Origin: Leptoclinus maculatus
Taxonomy: Eukaryota > Chordata > Actinopteri > Perciformes > Stichaeidae
DNA: 64,000 nt
Direction: 5' to 3'
NCBI GenBank assembly: GCA_032191485.1
Contig: JAVDOI010000005.1
Location: forward strand, 2,254,001 to 2,318,000
A program made the position numbers and the translations under genes. This document shows positions 53,581 through 64,000 of the stretch, piece by piece; position 1 is the stretch's first letter, and each line of letters begins with the position of its first letter. The notes under the pieces were generated by a model, which was not told where the DNA came from, searched no databases, and worked only from the letters and a program-made list of their open reading frames with translations.

Positions 53581-54054
53581 CTGCTGCTCTGAGGCAGCGG
53601 CTGCGGCCGGGTCCGGGGACAGCTGTGGCGCTGAAGCGGAGGCGACGGCCGGGTCCGGGGACAGCTGCGGCGCTGAAGCGGAGGCGACGGCCGGGTCCGG
53701 GGACAGCTGCGGCGCTGAGGCGGCAGCTGGAGTCGGTCGGACCGCCGACAGGACACGGGGAGCTGGAGTTAGCTGCGGCCCAGTGGAGACGGAAACAGGG
53801 GAACGCTGCGGCCCAGCGGGAACGGGGGATCGCTGCGGCCCAGCGGGAACGGGGGATCGCTGCGGCCCAGCGGGAACGGGAGTCTGACCCTTCCTCTGTC
53901 TCCTACGAGGGTGGAATGGGATGTCCATCATGTCACGGGTCGCCTTCTGGATACTCCGAGGACCTCCCAAGGCCAGGCGGGTTCCCGCAAACTGTTCGTG
54001 CCACTCAGGGGAAAAACGCTCAAAGCATTGGTCCACTGAGTCCACAAAGTCCAC
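52555..54054 (-). CDS. Proline/valine-rich repeat ORF of the LTR-like element (499 codons)
   Basis: Starts with about 65 non-repetitive residues (MDFVDSVDQCFERFSPEWHE, FAGTRLALGGPRS...IPFHPRRRQRKG), then PVPAGPQRS and SEQRPPVPVAAV-type repeats coded by a minisatellite. The unique N-terminus and the position just upstream of the LTR-like sequence suggest a gag-like or accessory ORF of a non-autonomous element. I do not recognise a domain. Another frame on the same strand (51927..53756, SSDLQFQSQQSP repeats) and plus-strand frames are also open because the repeat lacks stops; the coding frame is therefore uncertain. Confidence 0.4.
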   Translation of the reverse strand: MDFVDSVDQCFERFSPEWHEQFAGTRLALGGPRSIQKATRDMMDIPFHPRRRQRKGQTPVPAGPQRSPVPAGPQRSPVPAGPQRSPVSVSTGPQLTPAPRVLSAVRPTPAAASAPQLSPDPAVASASAPQLSPDPAVASASAPQLSPDPAAAAASEQQRPQVPVAAVSEQRPPVPVAAVSEQRPPVPVAAVSEQRPPVPVAAVSEQRPPVPVAAVSEQRPPVPVAAVSEQRPPVPVAAVSEQQRPPVPVAAVSEQQRPPVPVAAVSEQQRPPVPVAAVSEQRPPVPVAAVSEQQRPPVPVAAVSEQQRPPVPVAAVCEQQRPPVPVAAVSEQQRPPVPVAAVSEQQRPPVPVPAVSEPQRPPVPVAAVSEQRPPVPVAAVSEQRPPVPVVSERQRSPVPDPAAECQRSPVPDPAAECQGSPVPDPAAECQGSPVPDPAAECQGSPVPDPAAECLRSPASDPQPLETCSPADPQPLETCSPADPQPLETCFPADPQPLET

Positions 54055-54280
54055 ATAAAGCGCTCACCGTACGACGCCCAGTTTGACCGTGGACACCTCG
54101 GTTATGTTACCAGATGCGCAGGCACCACCCCGAATTTTATCCCATGAAATGTCTTGTAAATTAGATGTAGTGGACAACAGAGGACACTCTTTAAGAATCC
54201 GTTGGATTTACATCAATACAATGTTCCAAATCCTTTCCGAGGTTCTGCAGTCTTCTTGCTTGGCATGCTGAATCAAGTCA
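54055..54280. other. Transition between the LTR-like element and the tandem array
   Basis: The element's 5' border is not visible; no direct repeat with the flank at 51569..51573 was found. Confidence 0.4.
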
Positions 54281-57200
54281 TCACAGGGAATGTATGGTGA
54301 AAAATTCAAGCAGTTTCAACCTTTTTCTCAGATTTTATGGCCGTTTCAAATTTACTGGCCCTTTAAGAGAATTTAGCGCCAATTTACTGTTTTCGGGCAC
54401 CTTAACTTGGACCTACGAACTCCAAATTTTAGGAATTTCATCTCCACGACCCTCTCTTCATTGACAAAAAGAAAGATTTCCTCTATTTTGCTTTAAAGTA
54501 TTTTTAATTAATTAAAAGACTGTAAATTACGTCCACATGTGTCTGTTTCTGTTGGGTGCCATAAAACCATTTCTACAAGACAGATGTTGATGAAAATGAT
54601 ATATGGTGGACACAAGAGGATGCTCTACTAGCATGAATTGGATTGATCTCATTAGCATGCTGCTAACAGGAGATAGCTTTCCCAAGGGTCTACAGACTTC
54701 TTACTTTCCAGACTGAATTAAGGTATCAGGGGGAAGGTGTCCTGCGAAATCCAGGCAGTTTCAACCTTTTTCTCAGATGCTATGACCGTTTTACATAGGT
54801 CAAATTGACTGCTCTTTAAGGTAATTTAGGCCCGATTTACATGACAGATGTTGATGAAAATTATATATGATGGACAGTAGTAGTATGGCTACAACATATT
54901 AAAAAAGCAGAGCTCTCAGATGTTTAGAACAAAAATTGCTCCAATCTGACTAACAGCACGACAGGGTGTACATCTTACTAAGACGTTCACCCTCCTGATC
55001 TCTGAGTTTCATACAGACAAATTTATTTTCTAGACATTTTAGAGGGATTTTGTTCACGTGACCTCATTGTAGGCCTAGTCCACAATGTGTGTCTGTAATC
55101 TGTGGTTTCTGGGACCCATATTTGAGAGATTATGGCCATTTTTGCATAGGTCAAATTTACCGGAGGATTAAGAGCCAATTAAGACCTTTGTTGCTGTTTT
55201 TGGGGACCTTAACTTGCAGCTACGAGATCCACATTGTAGATATTTAATGGTCACAAGCCCCTCTTTGAAGAGGAAAAGGATTTAAATCTCTACTTTGATT
55301 TAAAGTATAAAAATAAAGAGAAAAGACTGTTATGAAAACGGGCCTACTGTCTGTTGGGACCAATTCGGCCATTCGGACGACGGGCCTTTAAAAAAAAAGC
55401 CTGTTTCAGTGTTTAGAGTCAAGAGGGTTTTGGTTGGGTCCTATAAAAACACTAATAAACGACTTTCTTTAATGAAATTCACATATGTTGGACAAAAAAG
55501 AACACTCTACTACCATGAATTGGATTGATCTCATTAGCATGTTGCTAACAGGAGATAGCTTTCCCACGGGTCTACAGACTTCTTACTTTCCAGACTGAAT
55601 TAAGGTATCAGGGGGAAGGTGTCCTGCGAAATCCAGGCAGTTTCAATCTTTTTCTTAGATGCTATGACCGTTTTACATAGGTCAAATTGACTGCTCATTA
55701 ACCTTTTCATACCTAGCCTCATTTTTAGGCTTCTGCTCGAAAATACTATACCCATACTCAAAGGGGCCTTACTCTCTAACTACATGGTCTATTTGAATAA
55801 TTTCAATGGAGTAATAACACTAAGAAGGGGTTGCTCGTATGAATTGTGTAAATATTGTGTATATGTTACTGGTTAAGAGGAAAGGAAGATGGCACACAGC
55901 TCAAATTGAAAAGTGTCAAGTTCGCCTGAAGACAAAGCACTTTTTGACATCATTTCTTTGAAATAATGGCAGCTGACACTTCTAACACCTCTCCCAAATC
56001 ATAGCACAACATGTCAGCAGTGCACTCTCTGCAAAGTTTGACTTTGATAAAGTGAAGCAGAACAAAATTAGAGGTTTTAGTACAGAGAGTTTAGGCGAGG
56101 TTTCCAAAATGTGCATTTGGGCACCATGTGTGCCATGTGTGCCATGTGTGCCATTTGAATTTTCTCATGTACCAAACTACATATTTCACTTGTATATTAC
56201 TAATGGTGTTCAATACATCCTAATACAGCAGTTTTGGGCTTTTTTTTATTTTTTTTTTATTTTATTTTGAAAATTCAACCAGACATAAAAAAACGATAAT
56301 GTGATTTGTGTTGCTGGTGTCTGTTTGCTCATATCTCAGTGATAGTATGACTTAGAGAGATGTTACAGATATGTCCCTCATCTGTGTGCTGTTGGCATGC
56401 TTACTGCAATCTCGGTTTCTTTGTTAGCATCGAGCTTCGATTGCTAGGTCCGGATATGTGGGTGTGCACACTCCTGGCGAAATATGAATATGGTACTGTA
56501 GTAATTATAATAGGCTTTGAGTGAGTTGTGTTTGGAGCATGTACAAATGGCATCAATAGTCTTTTAACCGAGGTTCTGAAGTTTCACGTGGTATGCAACA
56601 TCATTTTTTTTATTTTATTTTTTTTTTTTTTTTTTTTTTTTTATCAAACCATATAGGAGCTTCCCTTAAGGGACCCTTAAGGGACCCTCTCGGTAGGAAA
56701 AGGTTAAGGTAATTTAGGCCCGATTTACATGACAGATGTTGATGAAAATTATATATGATGGACAGTAGTAGTATGGCTACAACATATTAAAAAAGCAGAG
56801 CTCTCAGATGTTTAGAACTAAAATTGCTCCAATCTGACTTAACAGCACGACAGGGTGTACATCTTGCTAAGATGTTCACCCTCCTGTTCTCTGAGTTTCA
56901 TACAGGCAAATTTATTTTCTAGACATTTTAGAGGGATTTTGTTCACGTAACCTCATTGTAGGCCTAGTCCACAATGTGTGTCCGTAATCTGAGGTTTCTG
57001 GGACCCATATTTGAGAGATTATGGCCGTTTTTGCATAGGTCAAATTTACCGGCCCTTTAAGAGGATTTAGAGCCAATTAAGACATTTTTTGCTGTTTTTG
57101 GGCACTTTAACTTGGACCTAAGAACTCCAAATTTTAGGGATTTCATCTCCACGACCCTCTCTTCATTGACAAAAAGAAAGAATTCCTCTATTTTGCTTTA

Positions 57201-57845
57201 AAGTAGTTTTAATTAATTAAAAGACTGTAAATGACGTCCACATGTGTCTGTTTCTGTTGGGTGCCATAAAACCATTTCTACAAGACAGATGTTGATGGAA
57301 ATGATATATGGTGGACACCAGAGGAAGCTCTACTAGCATGAATTGGATTGATCTTGTTAGCATGTTGCTAACAGGAGATAGCTTTTCCTAGGGCCTACAG
57401 ACTTCTTACTTCGCAGCATGAATCAAGGTATCAGGGAGAATGTGTGTTGCAAAATGCAGGCAGTTTCAACCTTTGTCTCAGATTCTATGACCGTTTGTAC
57501 ATAGGTCAAATGTACCGGCCCTTTAACATACTTTAGGCCCAATTTACACATTTGTTGCTGTTTTCGGGCACTTTAACTTGGACCTACGAACTTTACACAT
57601 AAGGGGGAAGGTGTGGTGCAAAATTCAGGCAGTTTCAACCTTTTTCTCAGACTCTATGGCCATTTTTACATAATGCACCAATTACGACCTTTTGACCTTT
57701 GACCTAAACGCCTGGTTTTGGGCACCTTTACTTGGACCTACGAACTCTAAATTTCAGCCATTTCATCTCCACCACCCCCTCTTCATTGACAAAAAGAATG
57801 CATCCCTTTATTTGGCTTTAAAGTATTTTTAATTAATTAAAAGAC
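54281..57845. repeat. Diverged tandem array, about 0.44-kb sub-units in about 0.88-kb units
   Basis: Markers such as GCAGTTTCAACCTTTTTCTC (54311, 54755, 55637 as a variant, 57460, 57629) and GAATTGGATTGATCTCATTA (about 54637, 55519, 57341) recur. 54837..55160 is nearly identical to 56728..57050. No ORF. Confidence 0.75.
55702..56703. mobile_element. piggyBac-like MITE with TTAA target duplication
   Basis: Flanked by TTAA at 55698..55701 and 56704..56707. Inverted ends are CCTTTTCATACC and CCTTTTCCTACC. The paralogous array copy at about 54827..54845 has a single TTAA at the same point, an empty site. Inside are poly-T runs and no transposase. Confidence 0.85.
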
Positions 57846-57847
57846 TG

Positions 57848-58694
57848 GAGACATTCACGAAACACAGTGAATTTCCCATTGATATTCACACCATGTAATC
57901 TATGGGCAAAGATTGAAATACTGTGAAAATCTCAGCCTCATTGACCCTTGTTTTCTATGGGATAATAGGTCAAACAAAGTCAAAATGCAATACATTACTA
58001 TGGAAAAAGTTTAAGGAATTTCCCATTGAATTTCCTGACAATTAATCGTTGGGCAAAGCTTGAATTACTGTGAAAATCTCAGCCTCATTGAACCTTGTTT
58101 TCTATGGGATAATAGGTCAAACAAAGTCAAAATGCAATACATTACTATGGAAAAAGTTTAAGGAATTTCCCATTGATTTTCATAAAAAATAATCGTTGGG
58201 CAAAGCTTGAATTACTGTGAAAATCTCAGCCTCATTGAACCTTGTTTTCTATGGGATAATAGGTCAAACAAAGTCAAAATGCAATACATTACTATGGAAA
58301 AAGTTTAAGGAATTTCCCATTGATTTTCATAAAAAATAATCGTTGGGCAAAGCTTGAATTACTGTGAAAATCTCAGCCTCATTGAACCTTGTTTTCTATG
58401 GGATAATAGGTCAAACAAAGTCAAAATGCAATACATTACTATGGAAAAAGTTTAAGGAATTTCCCATTGATTTTCATAAAGAATAATCGTTGGGCAAAGC
58501 TTGAATTACTGTGAAAATCTGAGCCTCATTGAACCTTGTTTTCTATGGGATAATAGGTCAAACAAAGTCAAAATGACATACATTACTATGGGAAAACTAT
58601 AGGGGATTTCCCATTGATATTCATACCATTTACTCGTTGGGCAAAGGATGAATTACTGTGAAAATTCCAGCCTCATTGAACCTTGTTTTGAACT
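57848..58694. repeat. 147-bp tandem satellite, about six copies
   Basis: GGAATTTCCCATTGA begins at 58015, 58162, 58309 and 58456, exactly 147 bp apart, with diverged outer copies near 57868 and 58603. The unit contains GTTGGGCAAAGCTTGAATTA and GAACCTTGTTTTCTATGGGA. No coding content. Confidence 0.93.
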
Positions 58695-58702
58695 TTCATT
58701 TC

Positions 58703-59465
58703 CAGTGGCGGCTGGTCCATAGAGGGCGCTAGGGCGCCGCCCCCCCTAGAGCTACAAAAAATAAAAATAAAAATAAAAATATAAATAAAAATAAAAATAA
58801 AATTAAAAATAAAAATAAAAATAAACTATACAAATTGTCAATATTTGTGTTTTTGAAACATGGAATCACCCAGTAATATGTGTAAAATATGATATCTGCG
58901 GTAAATATATGCTTTTCCTGCTTGTCCTCTCTGCCTGTCTGCTCTTCCTCTCTGTGTGTGCACGTCTCAGCTGGCTGGGGCGCTGGAAAAACTGCCCCAA
59001 AGAGGCGGGTCTATAAAGCAGTTTAGCCAATGCTGAGTAAAGATATAAATGAGTGACATACAATTCAGCCAATCAGCGTCCTCAAATAGATTCAGCTTGG
59101 GGCAGTTTTTTTCCTGCCCCAAGCTGCGCGTTCTCGTCAGGAGAAGTCTCTACAGGAGAGCGCCAGTGTGAGCACTACTCCTCCAAGACCCGTTTGAGAG
59201 GAGAACTGAGAGGAGAAACTACTGAAAGAGCTGATCCCAGATCAGCCTGACCTCACAATCAGACAGCAGACTAGCAGGAAAGAGAAGCAGTACATGAAGC
59301 TTCTCTACTAGCTGTACACCAGACAGGTTTGACTAGCTGGATGACGTCATGATAATAACTTATTTATCTTTTTAAAACAATGGGGACAGAACCAGCATGG
59401 ACAGTTAGGGAGTGAGGGACATGAAGCACCTGTCTGAGAAATGGATATATAGTTATAGTTATAAA

Positions 59466-59517
<52 letters not shown>

Positions 59518-59520
59518 ATA

Positions 59521-59556
<36 letters not shown>

Positions 59557-59944
59557 TTTATATTATAGTGAATATTATTATATGACATATATATTATTAT
59601 ATTATACAGAATATTATATGATATATATATTATTATATTATACAGAATATTATATGATATATATATATATTATTATATTATACAGAATATTATTATATGT
59701 TATATATATTATATTATACTGAATTCCCTGTGAGGGTGACTAAAATAAGATGTCCTGACGTGTTTGTGAAAGTGTTATTTACTGCTTTTTTTCGTGTTGG
59801 AATAAATGTTAAATATTTAACTGCAAAGTAGTAATGCGCGTTTGATACCTTAATTTGTTTGCATTAAATCATTCTGGGATGTTTGCTGAAATTGATTGGA
59901 TGTGGCACAGCCCTACCAAGAACATTTTCCACCAGCCGCCACTG
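58703..59944. mobile_element. hAT-type non-autonomous element (MITE)
   Basis: Perfect 14-bp terminal inverted repeats CAGTGGCGGCTGGT, with an 8-bp duplication TTCATTTC at 58695..58702 and 59945..59952. Interior: (AAAAT)n at 58756..58825, an inverted GGGGCAGTTTTT... / ...AAAAACTGCCCC pair near 58990 and 59100, and CA/TA microsatellites at 59465..59720. No transposase ORF. Confidence 0.9.
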
Positions 59945-59952
59945 TTCATTTC

Positions 59953-62900
59953 CCTTACAACTCAAAAACGGCCATTTGTGTTACATTTGATGGGGCTCCG
60001 ATGTAGGGCAATAATCCCATGTCAAATGGCACAAATTGACCAAAAAGGCCCAGGGAACCCAGGACCATGACTGCCATATGGCACGGGATTATTGCCCTAC
60101 ATCGGAGCCCCATCAAATGTAGGGGAAATGGCCGTTTTTGTGTTTTTGAGCTGATAGGGAACTTTCATTTCCCTTACAACTCAAAAACGGCCATTTGTGT
60201 TACATTTGATGGGGCTCCGATGTAGGGCAATAATCCCATGTCAAATGGCACAAATTGACCAAAAAGGCCTAGGGAACCCAGGACCATGACTGCCATATGG
60301 CACGGGATTATTGCCCTACATGGGAGTGCCATCAAATGTAGGGGAAATGGCCGTTTTTGAGTTGTTAGGGAAAACAAAGTTCCCTATTAGCTCAAAAACA
60401 CAAAAACGGCCATTTGTGTTACATTTGATGGGGCTCTCATGTAGGCCAATAATCCCATGTCAAATGGCACAAATTGACCAAAAAGGCCTAGGGAACCCAG
60501 GACCATGACTGCCATATGGCACGGGATTATTGCCCTACATGGGAGTGCCATCAAATGTAGGGGAAATGGCCGTTTTTGAGTTGTTAGGGAAATGAAAGTT
60601 CCCTATCAGCTCAAAAACTCAAAAACGGCCATTTGTGTTACATTTGATGGGGCTCTCATGTAGGGCAAAAGTCCCAACCCTGTTCTCATTTCTCCCATAC
60701 AATATCTACAGTATGCTATGGGCTAGGAGGCTGAAACTGACGAGGGGGCATACCTGGGAACAGCCCAACAGATGTGCAAAGTTTCAAGCAAATCGGGCAA
60801 AAAAAACATTCGAAATACTTTGAAGTTTTTTTTGTGTTTTTTTGTGTTTTTAGAGTACAGGCCGATTTCGAGGCCCTGGCGCGGTCCAGAGCAGTTGCCT
60901 GACTCCCCCCATCGTCCTGATAGTCATTTAGAGTACCAGGGGTTCAAAAAAAACTTCGAAATACTTTGAAGTTTTTTTTTAGTTTTTTGTGTTACGGGTT
61001 ACGTTTAGTAACCTAACCGGTAGGACAATTGCCCTACATTACAGCCGCATCAAATGTAGGGGAAATGGCCGTTTTTTAGTTTTTTTGCTGATAGGGAACT
61101 TTCATTTCCCTTACAACTCAAAAACGGCCATTTGTGTTACATTTGATGGGGCTCCGATGTAGGGCAATAATCCCGTGTCAAATGGCACAAATTGACCAAA
61201 AAGGCCTAGGGAACCCAGGACCATGACTGCCATATGGCACGGGATTATTGCCCTACATCGGAGCCCCATCAAATGTAGGGGAAATGGCCGTTTTTGAGTT
61301 GTAAGGGAAAACAAAGTTCCCTATCAGCTCAAAAACACAAAAACGGCCATTTGTGTTACATTTGATGGGAATCTCATGTAGGGCAAAAGTCCCAACCCTG
61401 TTCTCATTTCTCCCATACAATATCTACAGTATGCTATGGGCTAGGAGGCTGAAACTGACGAGGGGGCATACCTGGGAACAGCCCACCAGATGTGCAAAGT
61501 TTCAAGCAAATCGGGCAAAAAAAACATTCGAAATACTTTGAAGTTTTTTTTGTGTTTTTTTGTGTTTTTAGAGTTCAGGCCGATTTCGAGGCCCTGGCGC
61601 GGTCCAGAGCAGTTGCCTGACTCCCCCCATCGTTCTGGTAGTCATTTAGAGTACCAGGGGTTAAAAAAAACTTCTAAATACTTTGAAGTTTTTTTTTTTT
61701 TTTGTGTTAAGGGTTACGGTTAGTAACCTAACCCCTAGGACAATTGGCCTACATGACAGCCACATCAAATGTAGGGGAAATGGCCGTTTTTTGTGTTACG
61801 GGTTACATTTAGTAACCTTACCCTTAGGACAATTGGCCTACATGGTCGGCCCATACAAATGTAGTCGGAATGACACTTTTTTGTGTTCCCACTACATTGG
61901 AATCTCATGTGGCCCAAATGGCAACATTTGTCCCAAAACATTGATTCCATACAATTACGCGTTGGTCCAAGATATCTACGTTTCAAAGCGGGATATCGAA
62001 CGGTTGAGAAGATACGGCAGTTTAAAATATCAATCCAGAACTCCTGGGAGCTGTCCCTGAAATGTCCCTAATCTTCCCATTACTCCCGACCAAATGGCAG
62101 TTTTTTACCCATAACTCCCACCAAATGGCAGTATATGTCCCATAACTCCCCCCCAAATGGCATTTCAATGGGCTATCCATGTAGGCCAAAAATCCCAACC
62201 CGAATGACACAAAATAACCCGAAAGGCATTTAAACCCGGGACCATTACTGCCATACGGGTTGGGATTCTTGGCCTACATGGTCGGCCCATACAAATGTAG
62301 TCGGAATGACACTTTGAATTGTAAGGATAAGTTACAACTCAAAAACGGCCATTTCAACTACATTTCAATGGGCTATCCATGTAGGCCGAAAATCCCAACC
62401 CGAATGACACAAAATAACCCGAAAGGCATTTAAACCCGGGACCATTACTGCCATACGGGTTGGGATTCCTGGCCTACATGGTCGGCCCATACAAATGTAG
62501 TCGGAATGACAGGAATGGGTTACATTTAGTAACCTAAGGCTTACTGTTAGTAACCTATAAAACCTATAAAAACTTCAAAATACTTTGAAGTTTTTTTGGA
62601 GTTTTTTGTGTTAAGGGTTACGTTTAGTAACCTAACCCTTAGGACAATTGGCCTACATGGTCGGCCCATACAAATGTAGTCGAAATGGCTAGGGTTACGG
62701 TTAGTAACTTAAGGGTTACGTTTAGTAACTTTTGGTGATAGTACAGTGCAAATTTCAGCTTCCTAACCCAAAGGGTTGTGGAGATCTTCCAGGTCAAATA
62801 ACAGTTAACTCCAAAAATGGCCATTCCTGCTACATTTCTAAGGAATCTCAGGATTCTGAGCCAAATGGCAAAATGTGACCCAAAACATTGTTTCCGTACA

Positions 62901-64000
62901 ATTTAACGCTGGTCCAAGATATCTACATTTCAGAGCAGGATAACCAACGGTTGAGAAGTTATGGCAGTTTAAAATCTCGATTCAGGACCTCACGGAGCTG
63001 TCCCTTCATTGGCCCAAGTGGTCCCTAAACCCCCGACGAAATGGCCCTACTGGTCTCTAATGGCCTCAAAAATGTCCAATTTGGTCCCAAAAGTCCCGGG
63101 CCATTAAGGACCACAGGTGCCAATCAAGGGACAGGCTCACGAAATGGCCCAAGTGGTCCCAAATGTTTTTTTTGAGTTTTTTGTGTTACGGGTTACGTTT
63201 AGTAACCTAACCCTTAGGACAATTGGCCTACATGGTAGGCCCATACAAATGTAGTCGAAATGACACGAATGGGTTACATTTAGTAACCTAAACCTGAGGA
63301 CAATTGGCCTACATGGTAGGCCCATACAAATGTAGTCGAAATGACAGGAATAGGTTACATTTAGTAACCTAAGGCTTACTGTTAGTAACCTATAAAACTT
63401 CGAAATACTTTGAAATACTTTGAAGTTTTTTTTGAGTTTTTTGTGTTAAGGGTTACGTTTAGTAACCTAACCCTTAGGACAATTGGCCTACATGGTCAAC
63501 CCATACAAATGTAGTCGGAATGACACTTTTTTGTGTTCCCACTACATTGGAATCTCATGTGGCCCAAATGGCAACATTTGTCTTAAAACATTGATTCCAT
63601 ACAATTACGCGTTGGTCCAAGATATCTACGTTTCAAAGCGGGATATCGAACGGTTGAGAAGATACAGCAGTTTAAAATATCAATCCAGAACTCCTGGGAG
63701 CTGTCCATGAAATGTCCCTAATCTTCCCATAACTCCCACCAAATGGCAGTATATGTCCCATAACTCCCCCCCAAATGGCAGTTTAGTATCCCTTAACGCC
63801 CGGGAGTTTAGGGCCGAAAAGTGCCATCTAAGGGACAGTTTCCCAAATCTCCTTTAGGACAATTGGCCTACATGGTTGGCCCATATAAATGTAGTCGGAA
63901 TGACACTTTTTGAATTGTAAGGATAAGTTACAACTCAAAAACTGCCATTTCAACTACATTTCAATGGGCTATCCATGTAGGCCAAAAATCCCAACCCGAA
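59953..64000. repeat. Array of self-complementary foldback units
   Basis: Units of about 219 bp, each a hairpin: an arm beginning AACGGCCATTTGTGTTACAT and its inverse ending GGAAATGGCCGTTTTTGAG. The arm start recurs near 59968, 60187, 60406, 60625, 61124 and 61343. A second hairpin type at 62180..62290 and 62385..62495 pairs GTAGGCC...ATCCCAACCCG with CGGGTTGGGATT...GGCCTAC. Spacers repeat GGGTTACGTTTAGTAACCTA. Longer copies: 60655..61020 with 61370..61740, and 61850..62060 with 63520..63730. The array continues past the window. Confidence 0.85.

Noticed and set aside
56052..56270. 72-codon ORF inside the piggyBac-like MITE
   Set aside because: Low-complexity and aromatic-rich end from a poly-T run; no transposase similarity.

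Overview
This is a stretch of animal nuclear DNA, almost certainly from a ray-finned (teleost) fish. It is intron-rich, carries many CA/TG microsatellites, and is littered with tRNA-derived SINE copies, LINE remnants with the RT C-terminal signature common in fish genomes, and hAT and piggyBac-type DNA elements. There is no sign of bacterial gene organisation. I cannot name the species.

The minus strand from 42236 down to 853 and past the window edge holds one very large gene: a secreted gel-forming mucin of the MUC2/MUC5AC type. I read 33 exons with consistent splice phases, totalling 21,153 coding bases (7051 codons). They give a signal peptide, the VWD1-C8-TIL, VWD2-C8-TIL and D'-VWD3-C8-TIL assemblies, then one uninterrupted 16,779-bp exon (5333..22111) coding a Pro/Thr/Ser domain, then the start of the Cys-rich C-terminus. 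The PTS exon is built from 67 full copies plus partial copies of a 237-bp (79-residue) unit, all in exact register. The N-terminal units carry point variants and a duplicated 5-unit block, while about 31 C-terminal units look identical. Just after the PTS domain, the exon that normally leads into VWD4 is followed, phase-compatibly and within about 0.9 kb, by an exon that in related mucins lies far downstream. The VWD4 block therefore appears to be missing here. The second VWD domain has SGLCG where CGLCG is usual.

Upstream of the mucin promoter (TATA box at 42292, next to a GA/CT microsatellite) the region 42.3-64 kb has no host gene that I can support. It is a pile of mobile and satellite DNA: SINEs (42.5-45.8 kb); a degenerate LINE copy (46.08-46.96 kb); a larger LINE on the minus strand (47.87-51.57 kb) that an internally deleted hAT element entered at 49802..51208 with an 8-bp target duplication; an LTR-retroelement fragment with a proline/glutamine minisatellite ORF (51.57-54.1 kb); a diverged tandem array split by a TTAA-flanked piggyBac-like MITE (54.3-57.85 kb); a 147-bp satellite (57.85-58.69 kb); a hAT MITE with 14-bp terminal repeats (58703..59944); and an array of self-complementary foldback units running to the window end.
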